Shown: positions 42,687 through 52,246 of the stretch, piece after piece
Layout of the letters: each line of letters opens with the position of its first letter
Position numbering within the stretch: the first letter of the stretch is position 1
Origin: Paenibacillus flagellatus
GTDB lineage: Bacteria; Bacillota; Bacilli; Paenibacillales; NBRC-103111
Direction: 5' to 3'
Assembly: GCF_003217775.1 (NCBI RefSeq)
Contig: NZ_QJVJ01000007.1
Coordinates: 124,001 to 188,000, forward strand
DNA: 64,000 nt
The notes under the pieces: generated by a model
The model's input: only the letters and a program-made list of their open reading frames with translations
Told to the model about the DNA's origin: nothing
Databases searched by the model: none
Program-made: the position numbers and the translations under genes

Positions 42687-43351
42687 ATGGATCGTGCACA
42701 GATTCCGGCTATTAAACCGTTCAACCCCATACGACCGGGTCCCCTCGTCAGAGTCATAATGACCATATCCGGAGCATCTGCTTTCACTATACGGAACTCC
42801 CCGTCCTTCTATATGGGTACGACAAAGAACCCGTTTCGTTTGTACATAACAAGATACCACGTACGGACTATTACCGCGGCTGCGTAAACGATCTTCAAAC
42901 GATGATCGACGCGCGCACAACGAGCAAAGGCAATTGGAAAAAGGATTTCTTTTTTCTCCAAAAAAATCGGATTGTCCGGCTTGCCAATGAACAGGGAGGA
43001 ACAACACTGTGTCTGAAATCCGCCTCGCCGGCAATACGCTGGCAGGGGCAGAAAAGCTGACGATACCGGAAATGTGTTCTTTTATCACAAGTCTGCCGCA
43101 GGTCATGGACGTGAATGAGTACGTCATCGCAAGCCTGATCTTAAGCCTTCTGTTAAAGAAAATCGGACTCCGGTCGCTTCATCCAACCGTCGCACAGGAA
43201 GCCGTTCAGACCGTCTCTTCATCAATCGCCTAGATACGGAACTGGGAACGAGAGCATCATGACGATAAGCTACCGGGATCATCGAAACCTGTTCCGCTTG
43301 GCGGATTCATTACAGATGAAGAACTTACACCAATAGAAAAGAGGAAAAACA
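42687..43351 (+). pseudogene. Decayed ORF cluster
   Basis: An ATG at 42687 has a good RBS (AAAGGAG) but its frame soon loses protein character. Shifting frame near 42740-42780 gives a coherent run (FHYTELPVLLYGYDKEPVSF, on through DFFFLQKNRIVRLANEQGG, to about 43061). A second start, GTG at 43009 with GGGAGG, opens a 74-residue frame (MSEIRLAGNTLAGAEKLTIP...) ending at 43233, and the same frame resumes after that stop with GGFITDEELTPIEKRKN. Several frameshifts in one or two former genes are the simplest reading. I do not recognise the family; the 74-residue ORF might still be expressed. Confidence 0.5.
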
Positions 43352-43840
43352 ATGAGCGGGTATCCCCCTGAAATTGAACAATTTCACCAAACTTTGTGCA
43401 AGTTGGCCGGAGTCGAATCTGCCATTAGCGGTGTGGATGATTTGTCATCTGTGGATGCGGAGCTGCTTGCCGCAACCGAGTATGCCCATCTGCCACATGC
43501 CGCTTTGCTGCGTACCGGGGGCGGGCTGGACAATGAGGTTCTGATTCAATTCGAGCTTGTGCTGCAGCCGTCACAGGAAGGCTGGCATGCACTTGAGTTT
43601 CTCGGCTGGTTCGTCCGCGATTGTGCAAGAGGCGGCCGCAAGATACAACTGCGGCCGTTTGCGCTGCCGCCTGTGACGCCGTATGGCGGACAGCTGGGGC
43701 ATACGTTGAAGTTCCACCTCGATCTCTTCGTGGACGGCATTGAAGACTCGCTGGCTCCTGCCCTGCAGGTTGTATCCGAGATAAACCGGTCCTTAGAACT
43801 TGCCATCAGCCTGTATAAGATGAATCAAGCCCAACAATAA
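43352..43840 (+). CDS. Hypothetical protein, 162 residues
   Basis: A 162-residue soluble protein, rich in Leu and Glu, with AGAGGAAAAACA before the ATG. It contains a central FVRDCARGGRKIQLRPFALP segment and a helical C-terminus. There is no signal peptide or membrane helix. It lies just after the decayed ORFs and may have been part of the same former operon. Family not recognised. Confidence 0.65.
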   Translation: MSGYPPEIEQFHQTLCKLAGVESAISGVDDLSSVDAELLAATEYAHLPHAALLRTGGGLDNEVLIQFELVLQPSQEGWHALEFLGWFVRDCARGGRKIQLRPFALPPVTPYGGQLGHTLKFHLDLFVDGIEDSLAPALQVVSEINRSLELAISLYKMNQAQQ

Positions 43841-44031
43841 GATCGCACCTTTGAAGTCGCTATTCCCTAAATCGAGTTCGGATCTTATCCAGCACGATAC
43901 GGAATTGCCTTGTATCCGCTAGTATGGCGCCCCGACTTTTAGGCGCATCTGCGAAGCGATCGAAAATGCGCGGCAAAGTGTCCGGATTTCGATTACTTTC
44001 ATGGCACCGCATTTCCGGATGCCCCTCATAA

Positions 44032-44062
44032 TCCGGACAGTGAAAAGGTTTCACTGTCCGGA
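44032..44062. repeat. Perfect 14-bp inverted repeat between convergent genes
   Basis: TCCGGACAGTGAAA and TTTCACTGTCCGGA are separated by AGG. It lies between the stops of two convergent genes and could terminate both, but there is no T-tract. The rest of 43841-44088 shows nothing else. Confidence 0.7.
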
Positions 44063-44088
44063 CTAGTAAACAATTGACTGTAATTGCT

Positions 44089-44607
44089 CTATGACGCTCT
44101 CTTCACCGGAATCCATAATTCCTCAAAGTAGTTACCATCGGGTGCAGTATAGTACATTTCCATATTCGGCCCGTTCGCATGGTCATAACCGGAGGATGGG
44201 AGCCATTCGCTATTCGCTTGTTTGAATAGTATGGGGATTTCCGTACCTATCCGGTCTGTTTTTTCACTTCTGAATACGGCCCAGGTGGCTTTCGGAATCT
44301 GCACGACTTTAAACCCTGTTGTATTATGGTCCGGCTTTTTCAATGCGCAAATCAAGTAGGGGTAGGCATTGTCGCCCAAATCGGAATAACCGCATACCGC
44401 ATGTATCACAAAGCTTCCATCCTCGAGTGGAACACCACGACCATCCGGGTAACGCGCTCCTCCTGCAGCGTCAAATAATTTTTCGTAATCGCCGTTTTGA
44501 CGGCACTCGTCCCAAAAAACCGGAATTTTCCCGGCTTCATCGAATCTGAAATTTCGTTCAATACCAAAAACTTCAAACGCTTCTCTTTGTTCAATCCGCC
44601 AATTCAT
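44089..44607 (-). CDS. GyrI-like/effector-binding domain protein
   Basis: A 172-residue protein consisting of one GyrI-like small-molecule-binding domain (AraC effector-binding type): MNWRIEQREAFEVFGIERNF start, the FVIHAVCGYSDLG strand and the PDGNYFEELWIPVKR end. No HTH is attached, so it may bind drugs or metabolites directly. AAAGGAG lies 8 bases before the ATG. Confidence 0.82.
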   Translation of the reverse strand: MNWRIEQREAFEVFGIERNFRFDEAGKIPVFWDECRQNGDYEKLFDAAGGARYPDGRGVPLEDGSFVIHAVCGYSDLGDNAYPYLICALKKPDHNTTGFKVVQIPKATWAVFRSEKTDRIGTEIPILFKQANSEWLPSSGYDHANGPNMEMYYTAPDGNYFEELWIPVKRAS

Positions 44608-44812
44608 AGCCTGAGCTCCTTTGATTTATATTTTTTTCCACTAATACAGATACCAATAAAGAAAACAATCTATCATTCATTAAGTTAACGGATACGAAAG
44701 CTCAAACACTACAGATGAAAAACTGTTGACATAAATGAAATTATTTAAGGCATACGCCGGCAAGCCAAATGGCGCCGGCCGAATCATGGATCGTTGCCGA
44801 ACGTCTCGCAGC

Positions 44813-44866
44813 AAAGAAAGGCCCCCGGGTTCGTATGGCCGGAAGCCGTACAAACGAGGGAGCCCT
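44813..44866 (-). terminator. Terminator of the GLUG/SLH protein gene
   Basis: On the minus strand a ~19-bp stem (GGCTCCCTCGTTTGTACGG with CCATACGAACCCGGGGGCC, some G-U) with a 7-base loop is followed by TTTCTTT, directly after the stop of the large SLH gene. The remainder of 44608-44812 contains an isolated TTGACA at 44726 without a matching -10. Confidence 0.85.
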
Positions 44867-44870
44867 CAAG

Positions 44871-47800
44871 TCAGTCGATAAATTTCAAAGCATGCAGCAT
44901 CCGTTTCAGCAAAACCGCGCTCTGGGCGCGAGTGGCCGGCTCCTGCGGAGCGAACGTCGTCTCCGTGACGCCTTGGATCAAGCCGGCAGTCAGCAGTTGA
45001 GCCGCCGGCTGCTTGGCCCAGTCGGCTGCATCGGCATGGTCGGAGAAGCGCTCCAGTGCCGAAACGTCCGCCTGCGGAAGCTCTCCGGCGTACCGGATCG
45101 CGCGGGCCAGCATCGCCGCCAGCTGCTCGCGCGTAATCAGCGCGTCGGGCCGGAACGTTCCGTCCTCGTACCCCTCGATCCATCCCGCTTCGGAAGCGGC
45201 TCCCACCGCCCCGGCGTACCAGTCGGCTTCCGGGCGCACATCCGAATAGGCGGATTCGCCGGGCTTCTCGACCAGACCGAGCGCGCGTACGAGCATCGCC
45301 GCAAACTCCGCGCGGGAGATTGTACGATCGGGGGCAAACGCGTCCGCGCTCATCCCTTGAACGACGAGCTTGCTCGCCAGCAGCTCGATTTCCTCCCGAG
45401 CCCAGTGCCCCTTCACGTCCGCGAACGTCCGGTCGGATCGGATCGCGGTATACAAGCTGTTATGCGGGGCGTAAAAAGTCGCTACCGTCTCCCCGTTCTC
45501 CGTCTCGAACACGGAGGGGACGAAATGCAGCCGGCCGGCCGCATCGACCCAAACGACAGTGGATCGGCCGGGATCAGCGGAAGCATCGAGCGCGATCGTC
45601 CGTTCGGTGTAAATGCCGCCGAGATCCGTCATTTCTGTTCCGTCGACATACAGGGAGAAGTCGATCGGTTCGCCAAGCGTCGCGTAGCCTTGCCGATGCA
45701 GCGCGGCATTCAGCTCGCCGCCCGCAGCCTCCGTCAGCCTCGATATGGACACCGTCACGGTCGCATAGCTCGGGACTCGGTCCCAGACGCGCAGCGGCAG
45801 CTTGTAGCTTGCGCCGTTGACCCGGATGCGAATCGACGCATCCGGCCCAGCCTCGGATCCTTCCTGAAGCGCTCCGGCCGGAACGTTCACCTTCACGATC
45901 GGATCCGTATTGTCGACCGCGATGTCGACCGTCCCGCCATCGGCAAAGAGCGACTTCAGAAGCTCGGCATCCAGCACGAGGCGCAGGACGGACCTGCCGT
46001 CGCTAGCCTGTTCTTTTACCGCTTTAACCCGAACGTCCTTACCATTGATCGCAACCGTCAGCTCCGTAGTCGAATTCGGCCCGTGAGGCTGGGCCGCCGG
46101 TGCGACAGCGTTCGAATCGCCGGATGAATCCGAACCGTCCGACGGCTCTGAAGAGTGTGCCGCTGTCAATCGGATGCGGCCCGCATCGACGGTCTCGCCC
46201 GCCACGACGTTGACGGCGGCCGTGTAAGCACGGTACCCCGGTGCGGTGACGGTTAACGTATGGCTGCCTTCCGCCACATCCGTCAGCGTGAAGCTTCCTT
46301 GCCCGTCGGTCGTGCCGCCGATTCCGCCTACCGTCACCGTCGCGCCCGGCAACGGAGCGTCGCCGACGCCGTACACCGTTCCCGTCACCGTACCGACGGT
46401 TACCGGATCCGGCGGGATAAGGGTCAGCTCGATGCGGCCCGCATCGACGGTCTCGCCCGCCGCGACGTTCACGACGGCCGTGTGAGCGTGATACCCCGGA
46501 GCGGTAACGGTTAACGTACGGCTGCCTTCCGCCACATCCGTCAGCGCGAATGTTCCCAGACTGTCCGTCGCGCCGATAATTCCATCAACGGATACCGTTG
46601 CACCCGACAAAGGCGCATGACCCGCACCATATACCGTCCCGATCACCGTCCCGACGGTCGGGGGCGCCGGCAGCACCGTAACCGTTGCGGTGGCCGTATG
46701 CGATCCGTCCCCGGTCGTTGCCGTAATCGTCGCCGTTCCTGCAGCGACGGGCGTCACGTTGCCCGCTTGGTCCACGTCGGCCACGGACGAATCGCTCGTG
46801 CTCCACGTCACCGTCCGGTCGGTCGCGTCCGCAGGCACGACAATCGCCGTCAGCTTCTGCGAAGGCCGCCCCGTCGTCAGGGTCAGCTCTGCCGGATCGA
46901 TGCTCACCCCGGTTGCGCGGATCCGTTGCTGAATATGGGAGGCGTCAAGTTGAACGCTGCTCCAAGCCCGGATCTTGCCCTCCGCGTCCGCCTCGTACAT
47001 TTGCAAATATCGGCCGGCGGCGGCAAGCGGTATGTCCGCCCCCAGCGTATACGGAATCGCTTCTCCCGGAAGCGCCGCCCCGACCAGAGGGCGAACGCCT
47101 GCCGCATCGCCGAGCGTATAGGCGAACGTATGGTCAGGCCCGACCGGCGAAGCTACGGCCTTCGTCGATCCGAACGCGTCGCCCGGGGCGATTTCGAGCC
47201 CGGGAATATTCGGCGCCGACTCGTCGACGTACAGGGTCAGGGCTGCGTCGGCCGAATTCGAGCCCGTATCGGTGGCCGTTACCGACAAAGGAAATACGCC
47301 GGCCTGCGCAGGCACTCCCTGAAGAACCCCTTCGGCGGTCACCTGCATGCCCGCCGGAAGCCCGGATGCGCTCCAGTCCAATCCGCCCGATGCACCGTCG
47401 AATGCTTCGAGCCGCAACGAATAGGGCGCATCCTTGAGCGCTCTCGGCAGGGCATCCGTCAGAACGACGGGCTGCAAATAAGGATAGCCTTCGTTCACGC
47501 TCGGGTGAATGCCCCACGTCCCCTCGAAATCCCAGCCTTCGTAGTTCGATTCGAGCTTCATGTCGGCTGTCGCCCGGCCTTCGAGCTCCTTCGCACCGCC
47601 GTAGTCGCCGCCGATTCCCGCTGTTTGCCCGGTGGACTCCTGGTCGAAAAACGAATGGCCGATCGTGGCGCCTGCCGCGAAGGTACCTACAAATCCCCCT
47701 ATCGCCAAGTGATCCGATCCGGCATGGGTAACGGCCCCGGACGCATAGCCGCCTTCGACCCTTCCGTACACGAGCTGTCCAGCCAGTCCGCCGGAAAAGA

Positions 47801-48512
47801 TGTATGTATGGGAGAACCCGGAATTCGCATTCGTGACCGGTCCGGTTGCATAGGAGTTGCGGATGGTGCCCGCCCCCTGCGATCCGATCAGCCCCCCCGT
47901 ATATTGATTGGCGCCCGGGCCGCTCTTCACGGATGCGGTCGAATGTGAACCGACGATGAGGGAATTGGTGGCCCCTCCAACCAGCCCCCCGGCGACGCTC
48001 GTACCGGAGAACCCTTGATCGCCGCTCGCAACGCTGCCCTGCGAATACGAACGGACGATGCTGCCCCCGTTCGACAGGATTCCGGCCAAGCCTCCCGCAT
48101 ATTGTCCGCCGTCGAGCTGAACGGAGACGCCCAAGTCACGGACGGTCCCCGCCAAATCACCGAAGAAGCCCGCGGCAATCCAAGTATCGCCTTGAATGTC
48201 GAGCCCGGATATGCGGTGCCCTCTGCCGTCAAACAAACCGGTATAGGGCCCATGCTCGTTGCCGCCGAACGGAATCCAATCGTATCCGGTCATGTCGATG
48301 TCGTTCGTCAATCGAATGTTGCGGCCGACATATTCGGCCTGGTTCTGATCGATATAAGCCAGCTGCTCCGCGGTCGAGACCAGCACCCAGCCGGACGATT
48401 CGGGCGGAACCGGGTCGGCGGCGGCCCGGGCTTTCGGTGCAAGAAGCCCGGGTTGTCCGAGCAGGATCGGGATCGCGAGCAGGATGGCCAAAAACAAGGA
48501 TAGGCGTTTCAT
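44871..48512 (-). CDS. Secreted SLH-anchored protein with GLUG repeats, Ig-like and CarboxypepD_reg-like modules
   Basis: A 1213-residue surface protein. Signal peptide (1-34), then GLUG-type repeats (about 60-320; GGLVGGATNS, GGLAGQLVYGRV) forming a probable beta-solenoid as in adhesins and IgA-protease-like proteins; a putative-Ig (He_PIG) domain (about 345-430); a BIG2 domain (about 530-605; TVTWSTSDSSVADVD); two carboxypeptidase-regulatory-like repeats (about 610-780; VTGTVYGVGDAPLPGATV and TLTVTAPGYRAYTA); a linker; and three SLH domains (about 1025-1213). The start at 48512 has AAGGAG 9 bases upstream. It is divergent from a STAND ATPase with an HTH, its likely regulator. Adhesion is inferred. 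Confidence 0.92.
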   Translation of the reverse strand: MKRLSLFLAILLAIPILLGQPGLLAPKARAAADPVPPESSGWVLVSTAEQLAYIDQNQAEYVGRNIRLTNDIDMTGYDWIPFGGNEHGPYTGLFDGRGHRISGLDIQGDTWIAAGFFGDLAGTVRDLGVSVQLDGGQYAGGLAGILSNGGSIVRSYSQGSVASGDQGFSGTSVAGGLVGGATNSLIVGSHSTASVKSGPGANQYTGGLIGSQGAGTIRNSYATGPVTNANSGFSHTYIFSGGLAGQLVYGRVEGGYASGAVTHAGSDHLAIGGFVGTFAAGATIGHSFFDQESTGQTAGIGGDYGGAKELEGRATADMKLESNYEGWDFEGTWGIHPSVNEGYPYLQPVVLTDALPRALKDAPYSLRLEAFDGASGGLDWSASGLPAGMQVTAEGVLQGVPAQAGVFPLSVTATDTGSNSADAALTLYVDESAPNIPGLEIAPGDAFGSTKAVASPVGPDHTFAYTLGDAAGVRPLVGAALPGEAIPYTLGADIPLAAAGRYLQMYEADAEGKIRAWSSVQLDASHIQQRIRATGVSIDPAELTLTTGRPSQKLTAIVVPADATDRTVTWSTSDSSVADVDQAGNVTPVAAGTATITATTGDGSHTATATVTVLPAPPTVGTVIGTVYGAGHAPLSGATVSVDGIIGATDSLGTFALTDVAEGSRTLTVTAPGYHAHTAVVNVAAGETVDAGRIELTLIPPDPVTVGTVTGTVYGVGDAPLPGATVTVGGIGGTTDGQGSFTLTDVAEGSHTLTVTAPGYRAYTAAVNVVAGETVDAGRIRLTAAHSSEPSDGSDSSGDSNAVAPAAQPHGPNSTTELTVAINGKDVRVKAVKEQASDGRSVLRLVLDAELLKSLFADGGTVDIAVDNTDPIVKVNVPAGALQEGSEAGPDASIRIRVNGASYKLPLRVWDRVPSYATVTVSISRLTEAAGGELNAALHRQGYATLGEPIDFSLYVDGTEMTDLGGIYTERTIALDASADPGRSTVVWVDAAGRLHFVPSVFETENGETVATFYAPHNSLYTAIRSDRTFADVKGHWAREEIELLASKLVVQGMSADAFAPDRTISRAEFAAMLVRALGLVEKPGESAYSDVRPEADWYAGAVGAASEAGWIEGYEDGTFRPDALITREQLAAMLARAIRYAGELPQADVSALERFSDHADAADWAKQPAAQLLTAGLIQGVTETTFAPQEPATRAQSAVLLKRMLHALKFID

Positions 48513-48647
48513 GATGGCAGTCTCCTTAACGAAAATGGTACAAATCGGTATCGGTTTATGAGCCGCTTCAAGTAGTGTAATATAAGAAAATAAGGATTCG
48601 TGTTTCATATTTGTTTCAACTTTACCGTACGGAAAGAAGCGTGCAGG

Positions 48648-50786
48648 ATGGAATCGATATCGACACCCGGCAACAACCTCCCTTCCCGCCGGCGCGTCAT
48701 CGGCTTGAACCGGGAATTGGATCGGCTGGAGCGGTGGCTGGCGGATCCCCACGCGGAGACGAAGCTGTTTTCCGTATCCGGCATCGGGGGCATCGGCAAA
48801 ACGACGCTGCTCATCGAGATGGCGCAACGGTCGAGACGTTCGTCCGCGCTTACGCTATGGCTGGACGGATTGAACGAGCCGTCCGCGCCGGCCGCATTTT
48901 TGTCCGGTCTGGAAATGGGTCTGGAAAGCGAATACGGCAGATTCAGAGCGCCGCAGACCGCTCTTCTGCCTTATGTCATATCGGAGCTGTCCCGGCAGCG
49001 GACCGTGCTGCTCCTGGATAACGGCGAGCGCCTCGATTGGCTGGAGGGCTGGCTCCTGTCCAGCTTCCTGCCGCTGCTTCCTTCGGCCGGCGTGCTCCTC
49101 GTCATCGCGTCGCGCAGCGGCCTGTCCGCCAAATGGCGAGCGAATCCGTATTGGGGCGGGCGGATCGAGTCGTTCCCGCTTGGGCTGCATGCGCGGGAGG
49201 ACGTGGTGGCCTACTTGCGCGAAAGCGGCTTGGAGCCCGGCGTGCAGACGGAGATCGCCCGGAAGACGGATGGCCATCCCATGCTTCTCGCCCTGACCGT
49301 CGATCTGCTGCGATCCAGGGAGGGGGAGTCCCGGCAAGGACTGAATGAAATTCCGGCCATGCTGACCGCCGAGTGGCTTCGGGAAGCGGCCTCGCCTCCG
49401 CTCCACCGCGCGCTAGCGGTGCTGTCGCTGCTGCCGGCGGCCGATCCGTCGACGTTAAACCATTTGCTGGACGAGCCGATCGATGCGTCCGCCTTCCAGG
49501 AGCTGGGGACATTATCGTTCGTCCGTGCAACGCCCTGGGGTTTGTCGCTGCACCAAGTGGTATCCCGCCTGCTGCGGGACGATTACAGCAGCCGCCACCC
49601 GGAGCAATTCCGAGCGCTGCGCCACAGGACGCTGCGGCTGCTGGCCGACCGGTTCCGCGAGGCGGATCGGCGGACGCGCATGCGCATCGCGGCCCACGTG
49701 CTCGAGCTGTATCGCGAATTTCTGCCCTCCGCCCACGCTTACGCCGACTTCTCGTCCGTTCTGCGGCCGGGAGAGACCGAGCCGTATCGACCGGAGGATC
49801 TGCCCTGCCTGCATCGGTTTCTGGCCGATTCGCTCGCTCGATCCGACTGGCACTCGGAGCTGGTCCGGGCGGAGGATTGCCACGACGTTCTGGACGAAAT
49901 CGCCGGACATAGTCCGGAAGGAATCTGCATCGTGCGCGACGAGGGAGGAAGGCCGCTCGGATTTTGCGCCGGATTCCGGCTTCATGCTTCGACCGTACCG
50001 CTGCTGGAGCGATACGCGCCGTCGCTTCTCCCGATGCTCGGGGAAGAAGGGGAGCGTCTGCGCCATGTCCCCCCGGAATCGGCGGACACCTTATGCGTGC
50101 TGCTGGCCGCCGTCGACGTCGGCCAGTCCCTGTACGGCCCGGAAGAGCTGGGCGCCCTGCTCATGCAGCGGTGGCTGATCGAGATGACAAGCGGCTGGCG
50201 GGGCATCATGGTGTCGGCCGACCCGAAGCTGAACGGCCTTTTCTCGATGCTGGGCTTTGAGGAAAAGGACAAGATTCGCCCCGCCGGTGCGGCGGAGGTC
50301 GAATTGACCCGGTGGGAGTTGGATTTCCGACAAAGTATGTTCGACCGTTGGGTTCAAGCGTTCATCCGGCAGACGGGGCCGGATTGGATGAACGAACGGA
50401 ACGACCGAGAGCGGGATTTCCGGTCTGGGAACGGGGCGGAAGCGAAGGTCGAGACGGACGAGGCGAGACAAATTCTTCGGCATCTGTTCGACGTTGATGC
50501 GTTGGAGCGGTTGCCCGTCGTCCGGCGGCTGCGCATACCAGGGGCTGGCTTGCAAGCGCACGTGCAGGCGATCCTGACCGCCGAGCCTCCGCCGTTTCCG
50601 TTGACCGGGCTCGAGCAGCGGATATTGCGGGACAGCTTTCTGCACAAGGAGCTGAACAAGAACGAGCTGGCGGAGGCGTTCCATATGAGCCGCACGACAT
50701 TTTACCGGCATTCGCGGCAGGCGGTGAGCCATTTGGCTCATGTGCTTGCACTATCGTTGACGGAACGGAGCAACGAGGCCGGTTAA
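48648..50786 (+). CDS. STAND-type NTPase with C-terminal helix-turn-helix
   Basis: A 712-residue protein. An NB-ARC/AAA-like NTPase domain has P-loop GIGGIGKTT (residues 45-53), Walker B VLLLDNG and a sensor segment VLLVIASRSG. A helical middle part follows, then a region with acetyltransferase-like flavour (CIVRDEGGRPLGFCAGFRLH, VSADPKLNGLFSMLGFEEKD). At the C-terminus is an HTH (NKNELAEAFHMSRTTFYRHSR). This is the architecture of a signal-activated regulator (MalT/SARP-like logic). It diverges from the SLH gene over ~135 bp. The SD is weak (GCAGGATG). Confidence 0.78.
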   Translation: MESISTPGNNLPSRRRVIGLNRELDRLERWLADPHAETKLFSVSGIGGIGKTTLLIEMAQRSRRSSALTLWLDGLNEPSAPAAFLSGLEMGLESEYGRFRAPQTALLPYVISELSRQRTVLLLDNGERLDWLEGWLLSSFLPLLPSAGVLLVIASRSGLSAKWRANPYWGGRIESFPLGLHAREDVVAYLRESGLEPGVQTEIARKTDGHPMLLALTVDLLRSREGESRQGLNEIPAMLTAEWLREAASPPLHRALAVLSLLPAADPSTLNHLLDEPIDASAFQELGTLSFVRATPWGLSLHQVVSRLLRDDYSSRHPEQFRALRHRTLRLLADRFREADRRTRMRIAAHVLELYREFLPSAHAYADFSSVLRPGETEPYRPEDLPCLHRFLADSLARSDWHSELVRAEDCHDVLDEIAGHSPEGICIVRDEGGRPLGFCAGFRLHASTVPLLERYAPSLLPMLGEEGERLRHVPPESADTLCVLLAAVDVGQSLYGPEELGALLMQRWLIEMTSGWRGIMVSADPKLNGLFSMLGFEEKDKIRPAGAAEVELTRWELDFRQSMFDRWVQAFIRQTGPDWMNERNDRERDFRSGNGAEAKVETDEARQILRHLFDVDALERLPVVRRLRIPGAGLQAHVQAILTAEPPPFPLTGLEQRILRDSFLHKELNKNELAEAFHMSRTTFYRHSRQAVSHLAHVLALSLTERSNEAG

Positions 50787-51076
50787 GGCAAGCGGCAATC
50801 GTGGGAGGCATGTGCAAAATACCGAAAGGCCCCGCTGCTGAAGCTGCTGCGAAACCGAGTTTGCCGATGCGTTGATTAGCAAGCGGGGGGAGGCCGAACG
50901 GCCGGACCGGTTACAGCCCAAGTCCCAGCTTGCGGCCTTTCCATCCGATCACGATATTCCGGGCATCGTCGGCGGCTAACGGGAGCTGTATTGGCTGCAG
51001 CATTTACACGTGCCTGAGTTCTTGAGAACTGAGGGTAACATAGAATTAATCGGAGGTATAGTGTTATAGACCTTAT
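50787..51076. other. Intergenic region, possible gene remnant on the minus strand
   Basis: No intact gene. On the minus strand about 50900-51000 reads LQPIQLPLAADDARNIVIGW and on to a stop, a plausible C-terminal fragment of an unidentified protein. GGAGGTATAGTG near 51052 looks like an RBS but the frame closes after two codons. Confidence 0.35.
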
Positions 51077-51118
51077 ATGGACATCCGTTTCAGAGGAACG
51101 GAAGGGTCCATTTTTTTT
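51077..51118 (+). terminator. Intrinsic terminator upstream of the isochorismatase-like gene
   Basis: ATGGAC...GTCCAT with an inner CCGTT/AACGG stem, followed by eight T. It is 68 bp before the next start, with no gene ending just before it, so it may end a leader or small RNA. Confidence 0.75.
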
Positions 51119-51185
51119 GAACGATGAAAGAGGCTTGAAGGATTTTCCACTGTTGTAACGAAAATCGTTTCAGGAGGTGTTGGTT

Positions 51186-52046
51186 ATGGATGTTACGATG
51201 GACCTGGAATTCACCCCCAGATCGCCGCGCCCCGGCGTACCATATTCGGAAGCAAGCTTTGTACGTTCGTCATCCCGCTTCACTTTTCGATGTGAAGAGA
51301 TTGGAATTGCTCTCGTCGATCTGTGGAATTTTGGATGGGAGGACGGTCCTGTCGTTGATTCCTTGGGCTGGGAGTTAAGTACGGAAAGAGGTATCTCCCA
51401 TGCACTAAGAAAGAAAGAGATCATTCAGAATAAAATAACGCCAGTAGTACGTTCACTGCGGCAACAGGGCATTCAGATTTTCCATTGCAATCATCCTATG
51501 TTTTTGAACCAATATCCCCAGTGGTACGTATCGACAACCGAGGAAGAACGGGCTCGATTGAACGCACTTCAGGATTCCCGCGTGGCCGGCATGGAAGAAA
51601 ACTCAGCTTCTTTTCCCGAATTCGAATGGAGGGAAGACTGGAAGGCCAAACATAGAGACGATGTTTTCAATGTCCGGTGGATGAATGAGCAAGGACGTGT
51701 ATACGATCAAATCAAGATACCGATTGAAGTCGAGCCACAAGATGGAGATCTGCTCATTTACTCCAAAGAACAATTCGAACGCCTTTTGCGGAGTAGAGGT
51801 ATTAGAGTCCTTTTTTATATGGGATTCGAGACAGACGAATGTGTCATTAACAGCTCTTACGGCATTCGAAATATGCATTCACACGGCTACATGACTAATA
51901 TCGTTCGGGATTGCACAACAACCTATGAATCGGCTGAAACAGTAAAAGGGTTGTGGCGTACTAAAGTAGCCATCGAACAGATTGAGAAATTATGGGGGTA
52001 TTCGATTTTATCAGACGATTTGAGGCAATCGTTCGAGCAATTATAA
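51186..52046 (+). CDS. Isochorismatase-family cysteine hydrolase
   Basis: A 286-residue hydrolase. Asp45 (ALVDLWNFGW) and Cys219 (FETDECVINSSYGIRNM) are the catalytic Asp and nucleophilic Cys of the family; the cis-peptide region precedes the Cys. It is longer than typical nicotinamidase-like members (180-220 residues), with an N-terminal extension and an internal insert. AGGAGGTG precedes the ATG at 51186. Substrate is unknown (amide or carbamoyl group). GC is lower than in the STAND gene upstream. Confidence 0.85.
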   Translation: MDVTMDLEFTPRSPRPGVPYSEASFVRSSSRFTFRCEEIGIALVDLWNFGWEDGPVVDSLGWELSTERGISHALRKKEIIQNKITPVVRSLRQQGIQIFHCNHPMFLNQYPQWYVSTTEEERARLNALQDSRVAGMEENSASFPEFEWREDWKAKHRDDVFNVRWMNEQGRVYDQIKIPIEVEPQDGDLLIYSKEQFERLLRSRGIRVLFYMGFETDECVINSSYGIRNMHSHGYMTNIVRDCTTTYESAETVKGLWRTKVAIEQIEKLWGYSILSDDLRQSFEQL

Positions 52047-52246
52047 TGCCTTGCTCCAAATTCGACGGTACATCTGACGGAGGGATGACAGGGACAACAG
52101 CTTCACGGCAATTGGGTTAGGGTGAAAACAACGGCGGGCCAGGGAACGGACTACGCGCGGCCGCTGCTGCCTTATTTCTTTGAAAAAATGGTCCGTATTG
52201 TGACAATGTAGCTAAAGGAAGAATCTCTCCAATGGAGGAGTCCTAA

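Noticed and set aside
44726-44760. TTGACA at 44726 as a promoter
   Set aside because: No acceptable -10 at 16-19 bp and no plus-strand gene downstream.
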